Source of the DNA: Chionis minor
Lineage: Eukaryota; Chordata; Aves; Charadriiformes; Chionididae
Assembly (NCBI GenBank): GCA_013398295.1
Contig: VZSF01008512.1
Span: 549,439 to 613,438 of the forward strand
DNA: 64,000 nt
Direction of reading: 5' to 3'
The translations under genes were made by a program, and so were the position numbers. The notes under the pieces are model-generated. The model saw only the letters and a list, made by a program, of their open reading frames with translations. It was not told the DNA's origin and searched no databases. Positions 12,934 to 25,414 of this stretch are shown here, piece after piece (the first letter of the stretch is position 1; the number at the start of each line of letters is the position of its first letter).

Positions 12934-15900
12934 ATAATAATTTTGAAAATACTGACAAAACTACCAGTTTTTTCTGCCTTTTTATAGTTCACACATCCCA
13001 CAGAGTATTAAGGCCACTGACCTGAGAGATACTTTGGAAAATTTTGGGGGCGTGTTGCTGACTGGTTCTTTCTTCCAGAAAGTTTCTGTAAGTCACATCT
13101 CTATGACTCCTTATCACTATCCTTCTGCTACTCCTTTCCAGAAGATATTTTCACAGCAGACTTTTCTACTTCTCTGCCTATTTGTTTTCTTGAATCTTAG
13201 ATCATTGTTTGCATTCTCCTCCTTTCCTTGGGCAATAGGCAGATCTGAAGTCAGATTTTAAATAGTGCAGGATAACATCAAGATCAAATTTCCACGTCTA
13301 TGTTGCATACTGTGTTGAAATAACTATGGGCTAATAGGAGGCCTATAAATGAACTAATGAAAATCATCACAAAGACAGAAGAGATGGGGGGGAAAGGAGT
13401 CTATTAGCATTATCTTGAAATTTAATCTTGAATTTTGGCTGCCCTTTTGTCAGATTAATATAATCAGATAAGGCTGTGAAAATACAGATAGTAATTAGCA
13501 TCTTTAACTTGGAATAAATGAAGAAGTAATTCAATACTGGAAATATATTCAGTTTTGTCTCTATTTGTGTAGAATATGACAAAAGATTAACTATCTCCTT
13601 AGTTTCCCAGCTGTAACTGAGAACTATTTGTAATAATGGAAACACTGTGGTATTTTATCTGACAGAAAATAGTTATGTGATTTCTCCTGTGCCTAGGTAC
13701 AGTCATATTTCATGTATAAACCATGAAGTAAAACAGATACATGATATCACTTGCTTATTTATTCAAAAGCAGACATGCACACAGAGACAGTTTAGCATAG
13801 CTGACTACAAAATTCCTTTACACCTTGAGTAAATCCCCATCATGGCAACGATAGTGTCACAGCCCTCATTTTTATGTGCTTTGGGAAAAGAGAGGCACTT
13901 TGCAATGAGAATATTATACAATTTATATATAGATTTCCTGCACTGAAAATCCTCACTTGCAGCTCAGGGACCTCTGTGCCTCACTTAAACATCCATCATT
14001 CACATTAATTCGACTGACATGTCTATGCAGGCTCCTTGTAGATCTTCTCTGCTCTGGTTTGTCTCGTTTTGCCTAATTGCGCAGATCTAAAATGTTTTGT
14101 CTCATCTCAGGCTACCTCCTTGATTCCTCCTTGTGCAGTCTCCCAACTTCAACATACCTATAGCAAAGCTATATCTTCTCCCTCGGTCTCCGATCTCCCC
14201 ATCATCCTGGCCTGTCTTTCAGGCTCATGGCTGGGATCTTCAAGTCAAACATCATTCTACGTCCTCTGTTGCTGAGGTGCTTGTTATGTCTGGCAAAGCA
14301 TTTCTCCTTTTAACTAAACTTTTTCCTTTATAGTCTTGGGTATTACAATGCGATGGTCTCCTAGGATGTCAGACTTCTGCATTCTTGCTTCCCCATCAGA
14401 CATATGCATGCTGATCCACAGGAGTCATTCCGGCAACCCATTGCTTTTACATCCTTTACAAGATGCTGCTGTTCTTCCTTCTCCACCACTTGTGGTCTCT
14501 TGCAACAAGATTCATTATTTTGAACTGGTTTGAGGCATGGACTGTCTTCTCCTTCTGTGACTGTACACCACCTAGTACAGCCGGCTTCAGGTCATTGGTC
14601 AAACCTTTCCAGCATCATGACGTCACCAATTAGAAATAACAACAGCAACCAAACCCTAGCAGGATGGCTTCCAAATTTCTCATCTGCCAGTACAATTGAC
14701 ATGGGAAGATTCCTAAAGGCATGCAGAGCTTCAACCGGCACAAGGTGGCACCTCCCCGCGGTCCCTCGCGGTTCCTTCCTGCCCCCACACCACGCCAGGA
14801 CATGGGAAACCAGTCTGGGGAGAGTACCCAACATGAGAACTGGACTGACCACAGTTATGGATCCTTTTAACCTGGATCTGCTTCTGCTTCATGACTACCT
14901 GGACAATTTTGCTGGTAAGGAGTGGGAAGAAGCTGCCAGGAGAGGGGAGAGGACGGGACTTCTTCTTCCAACATCAGTGCAAGGTTATGTCAGCTGCTGT
15001 CTAAGTAATATTGGAAGCACATGCAAGTCTGGAGTCCCTTCCCTTTTCCATTTTGCTTACATCTAGGAGCATTGCATGACACTAAAAGCTGCTGATGCCG
15101 TAGCTGAGGCTACAATTAACACCCACAATTAATTTTCTTGACAGAGAATAGAAGAGGAGACCTTTTCAGCTGTCAGGGACAAATAAACTCACTTCTACAT
15201 TTGTGAAACAGTTATTCTGATCTTTTTGCCCTCGGATCCTCTTCCTGAATTTAAACATTAAAGGAAAACATTTGTTAAAGCAATTCAAATGGAGGTTTCC
15301 TGGTTTTTCAGCAGAGACAACTTCAAAGTCACAATTCATCACTGTTGAACCCTGTATCAGGTTTGGCTCTGTTCCACTGTGCTTTCATGACAAGATAGTC
15401 AAAGATCTGGGGGGAAGGGAGAGAGCTGTTTTTTATTTTAATTTTTGAAATTAATGTTTTCTTTTGGGGTAAATCTTCTGAGTCAGCAGAAACACATCAA
15501 AACACCTAAAGAACTGTACATCTTGTTCCGCTTAATTTTCCTCTGCCGTTGAAGCTACTAGCATTGTTTGTATTTAATAGAAAAGCACTGCATGTGTGGA
15601 AGTGCAATCCACAGAGATAAATCAAGGGGATATTATGATTTGCTAAAATCAAACTGCAAACGTAGAAAGTCCAGGTCTGATAACCATGGCCTGGACTGTC
15701 AGGATCTTAAAACCACAGCATGACCTCATTGACAAGCTTCTTTGCTCCAAAGTACTCAGCAGCAGTCACACCTCATTTATCTATCCAGTTCCTGGCAAAT
15801 CAAACAGATGTTAGAAAAAGAGAAGCTGCAGAATAGCAGATGGAGGACATGAAGTTGACAGATCTGTGAGGAGGCAAGCTGGTAGGCAAAAAAGCACAAT

Positions 15901-17519
15901 ATGCAAGCAGGCAGTTCAAGCAGAAACGGCCCTGGCACCTGCAAGCAGCTTGTCCATCAGGCATCACGGGAGTGTGAGCATCCTCACACATGATGAAGTT
16001 TGAAGGTCCTGGTGTAGCGGTGCCATACAGGCTACTGCGCTCCATCAGTCCCCTGTCACCATCTGCCTTTGCATGTGTGCAGTCCCGCTCTGCCAAAGCC
16101 TCCTCTGAACGGGCTATATCTCTGTAAGCGAGGGCATATTTGCTCACTGGCATCCCTTACCTGAGCTATTCAGCCCATGGGCATCTCTCTATGCCACTAA
16201 AATGTCCGTTTGATGCCATCTCATGTGTGCGAACTCCCAGTGTGTGCTGACACCCCTGCGAGCGGCTGCCTCTGGGTAGGGTGGGTGCAGAACCACAGAG
16301 CTGATCAAGAGGCTTGTGTGGAAAGACATTGTTTTGCTGGAGGGAAGGATCCTGAAAACTGCACTGATAGTTCTATCAGGGAAGAAACACATTTTTTCTT
16401 AGTTTTATCACCCTGAATGGAGCTCATTTGCTCCAACAATTTCATTCTTCCATATTTTCAGTGGTTAATAACACCATCTCTCTCTTAAGCAACTAAATCA
16501 TTTTTAAGCAGCACAAAAAGGTGAAAAGAAAAAACACAGTGTACAGCCCTAAGTTCTCAAGGTACCTACCAGCTGAAATTAAAATTTCAGTTCAAAACCT
16601 CAAGGGCAGCTCTTTACTTGGTGTAAGTAAATGCCGGTATAAGTAGCTGGTATAAGTCAGCCTTCATCTGCTGTGTCATCTAAGGAGCTCAGTAACCAAC
16701 GATTACAAATGGGATGCAACCGAGTCTCAGAAACAAGATTTTGTGTGAGTACAAGAGGAAATATTGCTATTTCCTTAGCTTCCACTATGGAGAAGACTCT
16801 TCCAGATGACACCAGTCTACTTCAAAGCAAAACTTACAGTTGATGTTTTTGATCCCACTTTCCTATAACCTTGCTGTCCAGAATAAAACTCAAGAAGTAA
16901 TTCCTTGGAAGCTTCAGGAGTTTGCAAAAGAAAGGTCTTTGGATGTGTTCACAAAGCCTGCTTGTAACAAAAAGAAAGTTGGTCAATGTGAAACACAGAA
17001 CATTTTCTCATAGCCCTCTTTAAAACAGTAACACAGATGAAATACATAAGTAGATTAACACCTGTGCATCTCTTTCCAAAAGGGAGCAGTTATGCGAAGA
17101 TGACATTAAAACCAGTGAAGGGTTCAGCATTACATTCAAATTTCCAGAAGTGACCGCTAGAAGACAGGAAACAATAATGTTTTAAGAGGTCTATGAAAGG
17201 ATCATTGTGCTAGTGTTTCTCCACATTAAATCACACATTTGTCAGTGCATTTGTAGACTACAAACCATCCCAGACTTCTAAGAGCTGCAGCCTGGAGTCC
17301 GTGTGGTAAAATTTCAGTTCCCCAGGAGTCCACTTCACAGGGTACTTTTTGTTAAAACAAATATACTATTACATATTTTGCCTTCACAAAACAAAAGCAA
17401 TTGTTGTCTCCACAAGACCCACAATGTTCATCTCAAGCACCAAAAGGTACATGACTGTAGACTGGTTGTAAGAGTCCTTCACTACATCAAAACATGCATC
17501 CATACAGCTGCAGAGTTCC

Positions 17520-17536
17520 TTTTTTTTTTTTTTTTT
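17520..17536. repeat. Poly(T) tract
   Basis: A run of 17 T is followed by CTTTC. It is a simple homopolymer, with no retroposed body visible on the complementary strand. Confidence 0.9.
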
Positions 17537-20500
17537 CTTTCAGTCTGTGCCATGCAATAGTTCACAGTCAATTTTGTTAGAAAACTCATGGGCAAATCTT
17601 AATGTATTTTTTTCCAGGGCAAGCTGAGTGCTGAAAACCCAGACTGCTAAAAATAATGAATTGGAAATACAAGTAATCATTGAAAGGCCAAGCTATTCAA
17701 TAAATTAATTTTCTGTGCAGTGGACCAGTGTACAAGGTTTCATTACTTATTTACCTGAATGTTCAGAGGCAAGAAAAGGAAAAAGAATCATCTCTCCCCA
17801 GCTCCAGGGACTCAGCACTCCAATTACAAGAATAAAATAAAGTGCAAGTAGCTGCATTCCTCCCCAAAGGCATCACAGTCCCCCCCATGCTTTAAATACG
17901 GATGGCAATGAGCCCATGCAGACGTAGCCCCTTCTGTCTACTCCCCTTAAAACACCTTCTGCTTTACTGACCATATTTAGACCCTTTGGCAGTCTATAAA
18001 AAGTGCCACATGATCTTAGTTGCACTAAAACCAGTAAGAGCTATACTCTATTTCACACTTGTGGTGAAAAAACCCTCATTTCCTGTGGAGGGCTTTTCAA
18101 AGGTGCCCGAGGGCTGGATCTACAAAGTGATTTTAAAAATTTTGAAGCATAGCTGGCATCCACAAAGGGACTGGATTCACACAGGGGATCTAGACTCAGC
18201 TTTGCAGCAGGTCACTTCTAGCAGGACCCATAGATCTGGATCAGGTGCCCTCACTTAACATAGGAGGAGAGCGGAGAGCTGTCAAAGTGAGAAAGGGACC
18301 TACCAAAGCCAACGTGTTGAAAGGAGCCTCCAGACTAGGAAATTGCTGGAGGAGACCAGTTTAAGCTCTGAAACCCTCAGGACATAGGGCCAGACCTGCA
18401 CAGGAATGTGACCAGGATGGCTCACCTCTCCAATAGCTGCGAGTCTGAAAAACAAGCTCCCAAACCTGCCTGCCTGAAGCTGAAGGTGCCTATGATTCCT
18501 ACAAATCCAATAGTGCTGAGCAGACTGGGACTCCTCCAATGCCACAACATTTCTGATGATGCTCTTCCTGCTTGCTCACACTTGAGGGTCAGCCCAGCAA
18601 ATGTGGTCTCAGAAGGAGGGAAACCTTCAGTCTGTTCTGCTGATGCTTCCACTTCACATAAAATTCTCAGTGGCCCAGGCAGGACCTGCAATTTCAAAGT
18701 CCTTTGGAGTCTGCTTTTTCTTTTTTATCTTCTTGGTCTAGCTTGTGAACATTACAAATAACGAGCAAAAACTTCAGTGTTACCTTGAGAAGGGTTTGGA
18801 GCATTATCCTTTTGCAATGCTCGGGTGGGAACTTGGAACAACAGTGAAAATGCCCATGTTATTGTCCTGTTGACTTGACCATTACATAGCACTAAAATTG
18901 TGGCTGTTGACAAATGAGCGACAGAGACCAGTGTCACTTGGCTAGGGCCAACTTGTTTTCTCTCACTGTTCATAAAGGCTACATAGACAATTCCCCCGCT
19001 ATAAAAATGGGAGGGGGAAAGCACACATATATTTTAATCTGTGCTTTTCACTAGAAATGCCAAAAGCAGAATTCCACACTCTTTTAAATGTAAAATACTC
19101 TTCAGAGCTAGTGTCACTGGAAAGAAGCTTTCAAACTCACAATTGCTGCAGCCCTCACAGTGCAGATTACATTTATTAATGCCTCTGAATTCATCAGTTT
19201 CATACTCAGCTGACAATCTTTTCAAACCTTATAAATTAGGTTTAAAAACTCCCAAGATAAAATTAACCATGCTGTGCAGAAAGGAAGCATTGCTTTCTGT
19301 GTGCTAATGAAAACAAAAAAAAGAACAACAAAAAAAGGTAAAAATTACTTAGACAATAGGACTCAACAATTTAATGCAAATAACTTGCAATACTTACTCT
19401 CTTAACATCCGCCAAGCATTATCTGTTTTAAAGAGACTCAGCAGTGCTTAACAGAGTTAAGCATTCCCCCACTGAGGAACCATTTTAAAAACACAGGTTC
19501 CATTTCCCTAGGTTGATCCTGAGGAATTATCAGAATTTTATTGGAGGCTCTTAAGTTTAAAAACCAGTCACTGCAGGATGGGACTCCTCGACAGAGTGGG
19601 GACCTCAAATACAGCTAGATGGCATGGGTCACCTCAGATCCACGCCATCCTGCATCCCACTGTCCCCTGAGAATGGAAGAGAAAGGGATTTATCTCGCTA
19701 GCTTTAGTCATGACATGAATGACAACCTTAAAGCACCTTTTTTTCTCTTCCTTAACTCTGGAGGATATTTAAGGTAATTAGTCCAGACATAGAAGTTCAT
19801 ACTACAGTCCTGAGGAGCTAGATGTAATGCCCCATGTCTTGCAGTCTTCCAGGATCATTGCCTGTACATCTAGATGGTGATACAGATCCTCTACATATTG
19901 TCTGAAGGGGGAGTCTAGGGCAAGAACCAAAGCTCTAACAGAAACCCTTGGTTGAGGTCAGGCTAAGTAAATTATGACCTAAATGTTGTGTAAGGACCTG
20001 TACAACTAAAATAAATGGGAGTAAGGAGTCAAGGAGGACCCCAAAAGCAGGAGAATACTCAGGGCTTTGTGGACCCCAGTTAGCCTGGGTGTGTTTGACG
20101 ATTTGAGCAGGGCAAGATATAAAAAATGTTTTTTTGAAGATGAACAATATTCCAGTGCCCCATTCCGGCAGAACAGAGCCAGCTGGTAGTCTGCAACAGG
20201 CAACCAAAAAGCATCAGGTTTAATATGAAAAAGCATTGTGGAGAAGCACAGATTACATTTCTTGTTTTAATCCACAGACACTGTAAAGACAAGAAATTGA
20301 GTTTTATGCAAATCTGCTGAATAAGTCCTATTCCAAGGCATTTCCAAGAGCCATTGAGCAGCACCTTATGGAACAGTTCATACTTTTATGTGGCTTAAAG
20401 CCACAAAGAGTGTGGCAGTTTGGAAGTGTGACAGCTTCTCAGATAGGATTTCTTTCCCTCAGAGGATGAGTAATCAGGGTTCACATGACACCAAACTTAA

Positions 20501-23029
20501 AGGGTCATGAATTTAAGGTGCAAGATTGCAATTGCACTGAAAACTCACAGCTGTTTTCACCCAAAAGCTAGCTTATGTTTTTTCCTTATTTTCCTGCATC
20601 TGCCATTGAATGGAAGTGAGTCTTAAATAATAGTGCTGCTTTGAGGCATACTGACTGCGTAGCAGATACAGTTCCCCTGTCTAATCGTCTGAAGGTTTTT
20701 ATCAGTCAGCCAGAAAGATGTCAGCCCTGCAGGGTATAAAATGTGTGCATTAATTTCTTCCATGTTTTGTCCATCACTATATAAGGAAATGGAAGCAGCA
20801 GTCAGGTCTGCATTGGTAGATGGGCAATTCAGCTCATGTAGCATCTTGCAGCTACCAAAAGTTTAATAGGTTGAACCCTGACCTGTCTTCTGACCGGGCA
20901 GCTCCAGAGCTGTCAGACACACAGCTTTCCTGTACTGGTGTAGAGTTTAAAAATGTTTTCTAAAAAGTCACTTCATATAGTAATCGCATCAGCTATATAA
21001 AATTAATCCAATGAAGGAAAATTCACATAACAGAGTAATTCTTGTTGTTTCATCTTATGCATCAGTCAACAATAAATTTGAGATAAAACCACAAAAAGCA
21101 TGAAAGATCATGTGCAATCACTGGAGTGTACCCCAAGCTCTAAAAATGTCCCCTAGTTCACCTTTAATGTATTGAATTTCCGACTGGCCCCAGTTTGATT
21201 CTCAGCTCCAGATTTCCTTGACCTCTCAGTCACTTTGTCTCAAGCACTTTGTTTCCATTTGATGATGATGGAATTAATTTGGCCTGTGTGCTGGGACTCT
21301 TTACTGGCTGGAACTCCAATGGCTTGAGAAAAATCCAACCACTGTACACAGCCTTGAATTTGAGGTCTGTTTTCACAAGGCACACAACAGAAGAGCTAAC
21401 AAAAATATATGCAAAAGGGAGAAAATCAAAGAGCAGTGAAAAACTGTAAATCTGTCCAACAGAGGAAGGTTTGAAGTCTCCTAAAGCTTGGCCCATCATT
21501 TGTTTATAGTGTACATGTCACCATGCCACGATCCCCAGTGAAGGGATTTATTAATTTATAGGAAAGGACGTGGATCAGCTTCAAAGTCATTTTCTACCGT
21601 ACCCACTTCAGGACCACTTTTAAATCCAGTTCTTTCTGTTTAAACTTTGTGTTCCTTTGGCAGGTGGGCCAGTTCACCTGTGCTGAAGACCCGTGAATGC
21701 TTGGTCCTTTTAATTTCTAGACTAGTAATTAGTGGAGATTTTTGTCCTTCTCAGTTACCTTTTACAGTGCTCTTCAAACATTGAACCCCATTTTCTACAG
21801 ACCACAGAAAACCACTGTTCAGAGTACCAGTCACGAAGCACGAATGCATTGATTTCCATTTAGAGGAATTCCTCCTCAGATGTCCCAGCAATAAGGGCTG
21901 CCCAACACACTAAATATTGGCTGGTGCTGAGATCCGAGAAGTACTTTGTCCTAGCTTTTGCTAGGGCAAACAAAAGTAGCAAGCAATACGTGGCTGACAA
22001 TGAAGAAATGCAAAATAGCGTTCAAAATGCATTCAGTATAATAGCAGCTCTTCAGGAGCATGGGAAAGGACTTAGAGTGTTAGAGTTAGGGCAATGTTTT
22101 GGTGTAAATGTTGCTGCTGTTTGGACAGCCTGCTGGTTTGCAGTAAGCAAGTGGCAATGAAGTAAAGTTAATGCTAAAGAAGGGCTAGATCTGTATTTAA
22201 AATCACTCAGGTTGGGTAATTTGCTTCTATCCCATTGAGCATGACAGAGCATCGCCAGCAGACAGGGCTGTATCAAGCTCTGCTGTTTCTTGGTCCGACA
22301 AGGACTTTATGCAGACATTTTCTACTGTCTGCCTGAGGTTTTGGATTTGTATAAAGTTAAAAAAACAAACTGCAAATGAATTGAAACTGCTGCATTTCAC
22401 AGGGCTTCTGAGAAAGCTCTGGGGGATTATGGCTTCCTTACTATTTTGACACAGAACCATACCTCAGAGCAGCTTCTTTAAAAAGTAGTCTAAAGTTTTC
22501 TCAAAAAGTAGCAAATGTTTTGATTAAACCAGTCTGAGCTTGAAACCAACGTATAAACTCAAGAAGTATATGTAGTTTCAGATCTCTTATAAACATTTCA
22601 AATGGATTTTTAATTGAGCTCTCTCTATTCCCTCTCACTTACTTGAAAAACAGATTTTCATATTCCAGAAAGACGACTTAAAAAAATTAGTCACTTGGGG
22701 TGCTAACAGCCACGCTTTCAAAGCTTAATATGACAAATGTATGTTTGTGTTCACATGCATACACCTGATTTACATGCCTATAGCAAGGATTTGCACGCGC
22801 AGAAGCAAACATTACATGTGTACAGTGTGACTTTCCTCATCAGGAAAGTGGTGGTACATTTTGCTTCTGATGTTTTCTTTTTTGTCTCTGGGACAAAGAA
22901 TAACATAAAAAAGATTGCTTCCCTACCGTCACCTTCTATAAAAGAAGTGATTTTATTTCAGTGCCTGGTACTTGAGGGCCTTGGAGACTTCTGCTGTGAT
23001 AGTGTGCGAGTTGAGTTTATTTGGTCATA

Positions 23030-23260
23030 TATTATTCCCGTTTGATATTTACGTGCCGCTGTACTGTGGGAGAAATTAATCAGACTGCGTTTATCAGAGA
23101 TAAACTAATCCAACCAAAGTCAATGGTTTAGTAGGCACAGAGTTTCAGAGGACAGCAGTAAATTATAACTGGATTTGATTAAGAGGTAATTAGCTAAACC
23201 TGTTTACGTTAACCTTTGCTGCAACTATTGTTTTTACTAGAAGAACAGTGTCATTAGATT
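23030..23260. promoter_or_regulatory. Candidate cis-regulatory block
   Basis: The block contains the words expected of developmental enhancers: ATTAATCA, TAATTAGCTAA and GTTTAC, plus a 17-bp inverted repeat GTTTATC-AGA-GATAAAC (23089-23105) that sets two GATA-type sites back to back. There is no simple repeat or transposon in it. Motif presence is seen directly; enhancer activity and conservation are inference. Confidence 0.25.
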
Positions 23261-23955
23261 GTGTCTGGGATACAAGTTATGGAGCGTACACCACTTTTCA
23301 CTGTCCAATTTTCATCTGTTATTCAAGGAAGAGGTAGAAAGGTCAGGATCAGATTGCTATTGTACAATTCTCCTGAGATGAGAGCAGAAAGTTTCCTTGA
23401 CAGAGACAAAATAAGCCATGAAGAACAGTAGTTTATTTTTCAGTAGGATGGAGGGGGAGTCAAAAGAACACATGTCCACAGACTTAGACAGATTTTTGCA
23501 ATAATTCAACTGTCTCAATAGATTTGAGAGTCATTTGAACTCATTGAGCATTTCACAGAAATGGAGAAGTGTAACACCAATTTGCTTCAGACTGCAAAAT
23601 AATGCAGTTGAGAAAAGAACTGGGTGAATATTTTTTCAACCGTACTGCATTTTCACAAATTATTTTTGAACGTATCCATTCAAGAGGAGTAAAACCAAGG
23701 AGGAAGCTAATCCTTCAGCTACAGTTTTCTCCAGTGAGTTGCCATTATATCCCAGAAAAACAGAGGAGTTTTTAAGCAAGTGCACAAGGTTTCATTTCAG
23801 TCAAGCTGTTTCTGGTTGAGGAAAGGCAGTTTCAAACCTTTAAAGCATTACCCACCCAGCAACTCTTTTTTTGCTTATCCCATCAGGGCTCAACCTCAAA
23901 GATTCAGGGGTTGTATTTTAAGAAAGGCAATTTCTCACACAGTTCAGACATTTAA

Positions 23956-23976
23956 CATATGCATATGCATATGCAC
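23956..23976. repeat. CATATG hexamer repeat
   Basis: Three perfect tandem copies of the self-complementary hexamer CATATG are followed by CAC. It is a minor microsatellite. Confidence 0.85.
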
Positions 23977-24739
23977 ACATAGACTCAGTAATAAAGCTGA
24001 CAATTTAACTGCATTTTTCTATCTGAGAACAAAGGTTATTGTTCATCTTTGCTTTATCCTGTCCATCTCAGAAGAAAGGCCTGTAGAGTGTAGCCAGATT
24101 CTTAACATAATATCACATATTTTGTGATAAAACGTGAAAAGTGATGTGGGAATACCTTCTCCCATCTGGTTTCCTGAAATCTTATTGGTACTGAAGAGGA
24201 GAACTGCTTGAAATACGGCAGGCTCTTGCAAAACAAAGGTTTGACTTGCTGCTCCGAGAGTTACCTGTGCTGTTCAGTCTTTGTGTGGGCTGGAGAAAGC
24301 ACTCCAGACCTCACATCTGCCAGTTTGTATAGTTACTGATTACCCCACTTCACTGAATGAGCAAAGGTTTATATCCCTTGGCAGCGTGGGCAGCCCAGTT
24401 TACGTCTCCACTGGGTAATCGCTTAAGTGGCTAAAGCTGATCTTGCAGGTAGGTATGGGAATGTCAGTGTTTCAGGCCACAGGAAGAGGTTTATAGGCTA
24501 AAAATGGTCTATTAATGGCATATTGTTAAAGTTTCTTTGGAATAGGGAAATAAATGCTCTTTTTCAATCTGTAGTTTTTTTGCCATATCACTACTCAGGT
24601 TTGCTCTTTGACAGAGCCTTTGGATAGGCAGAGTGGAAACCACCAGCTTTCCACTGACAATTAATGTTTAATGCTTTTTTAATAGGTAGTCTGCTCCTGT
24701 AAATCGAAATAAGAGGCTAAAAGTGAGAAAGAAGGAATG

Positions 24740-24770
24740 AGTGTGTGTGTGTATGTGCATGTGTGTGCAC
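24740..24770. repeat. TG-rich microsatellite
   Basis: An alternating GT tract is interrupted by ATGTGCA and ends in GTGTGTGCAC. It is an imperfect dinucleotide repeat. Confidence 0.85.
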
Positions 24771-25397
24771 AGTTCTTCTGATGGCTAAAATTCACAACAC
24801 AAAAAGATTGGTGATCATTTTTAGCATTATAAATGACCCCAACTCAGCTTACAAAGTAATTTTTTCCTCTAGAGATAGGAATTTTACTTAAACTAGGAAT
24901 TTTTTTTAACTTAAAAATTCAAAATTTCTTATTGTGAGCTTTCAAAAAAACACAGAATTGTGCATGACTCTCATACAATTTAGGTGAATTGCTAATACCT
25001 CACAGGCACTCTGTTCTCCTAAGGAAGTGACATAAAAGTCAGTTGATATGAGTGCAGTTGCTGAAACGCTGTGATTACAGTAATTCTTGCCAAATAATAC
25101 AGGGTTATTGTTTCTGTGCTCGAAGCTTTTGGAGGGAGGGATCATCTTTTCATTCTTGAGTTGGAAAGCACCCAAGACAAAAGTGTTCTTGCTTAGAAGG
25201 AGGAATTCTGGCCACAACAGTTGCACAAATAAAAACAATGAAATATTTATAATTATATTGAAACTGACTAATAAAGATACTCAGTGACTATCTCTTTGGT
25301 GTTTCATTTTGCTATGACTAGACAGAAATAAAGATAAGGTGCAAAGATAATACTACTCTCTTCCAGCTCAAGAGATTAAACAAAATGCTAGCTCCAA

Positions 25398-25414
25398 TTT
25401 TTTTTTTTTTTTTT
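25398..25414. repeat. Poly(T) tract
   Basis: A run of 17 T sits in unique sequence. It is a simple homopolymer with no retroposed body recognised beside it. Confidence 0.9.

Noticed and set aside
14530..15066. 178-codon + strand open frame
   Set aside because: It starts at TTG, the composition is not protein-like throughout, no clear splice sites are seen and no family is recognised. Treated as a chance frame.
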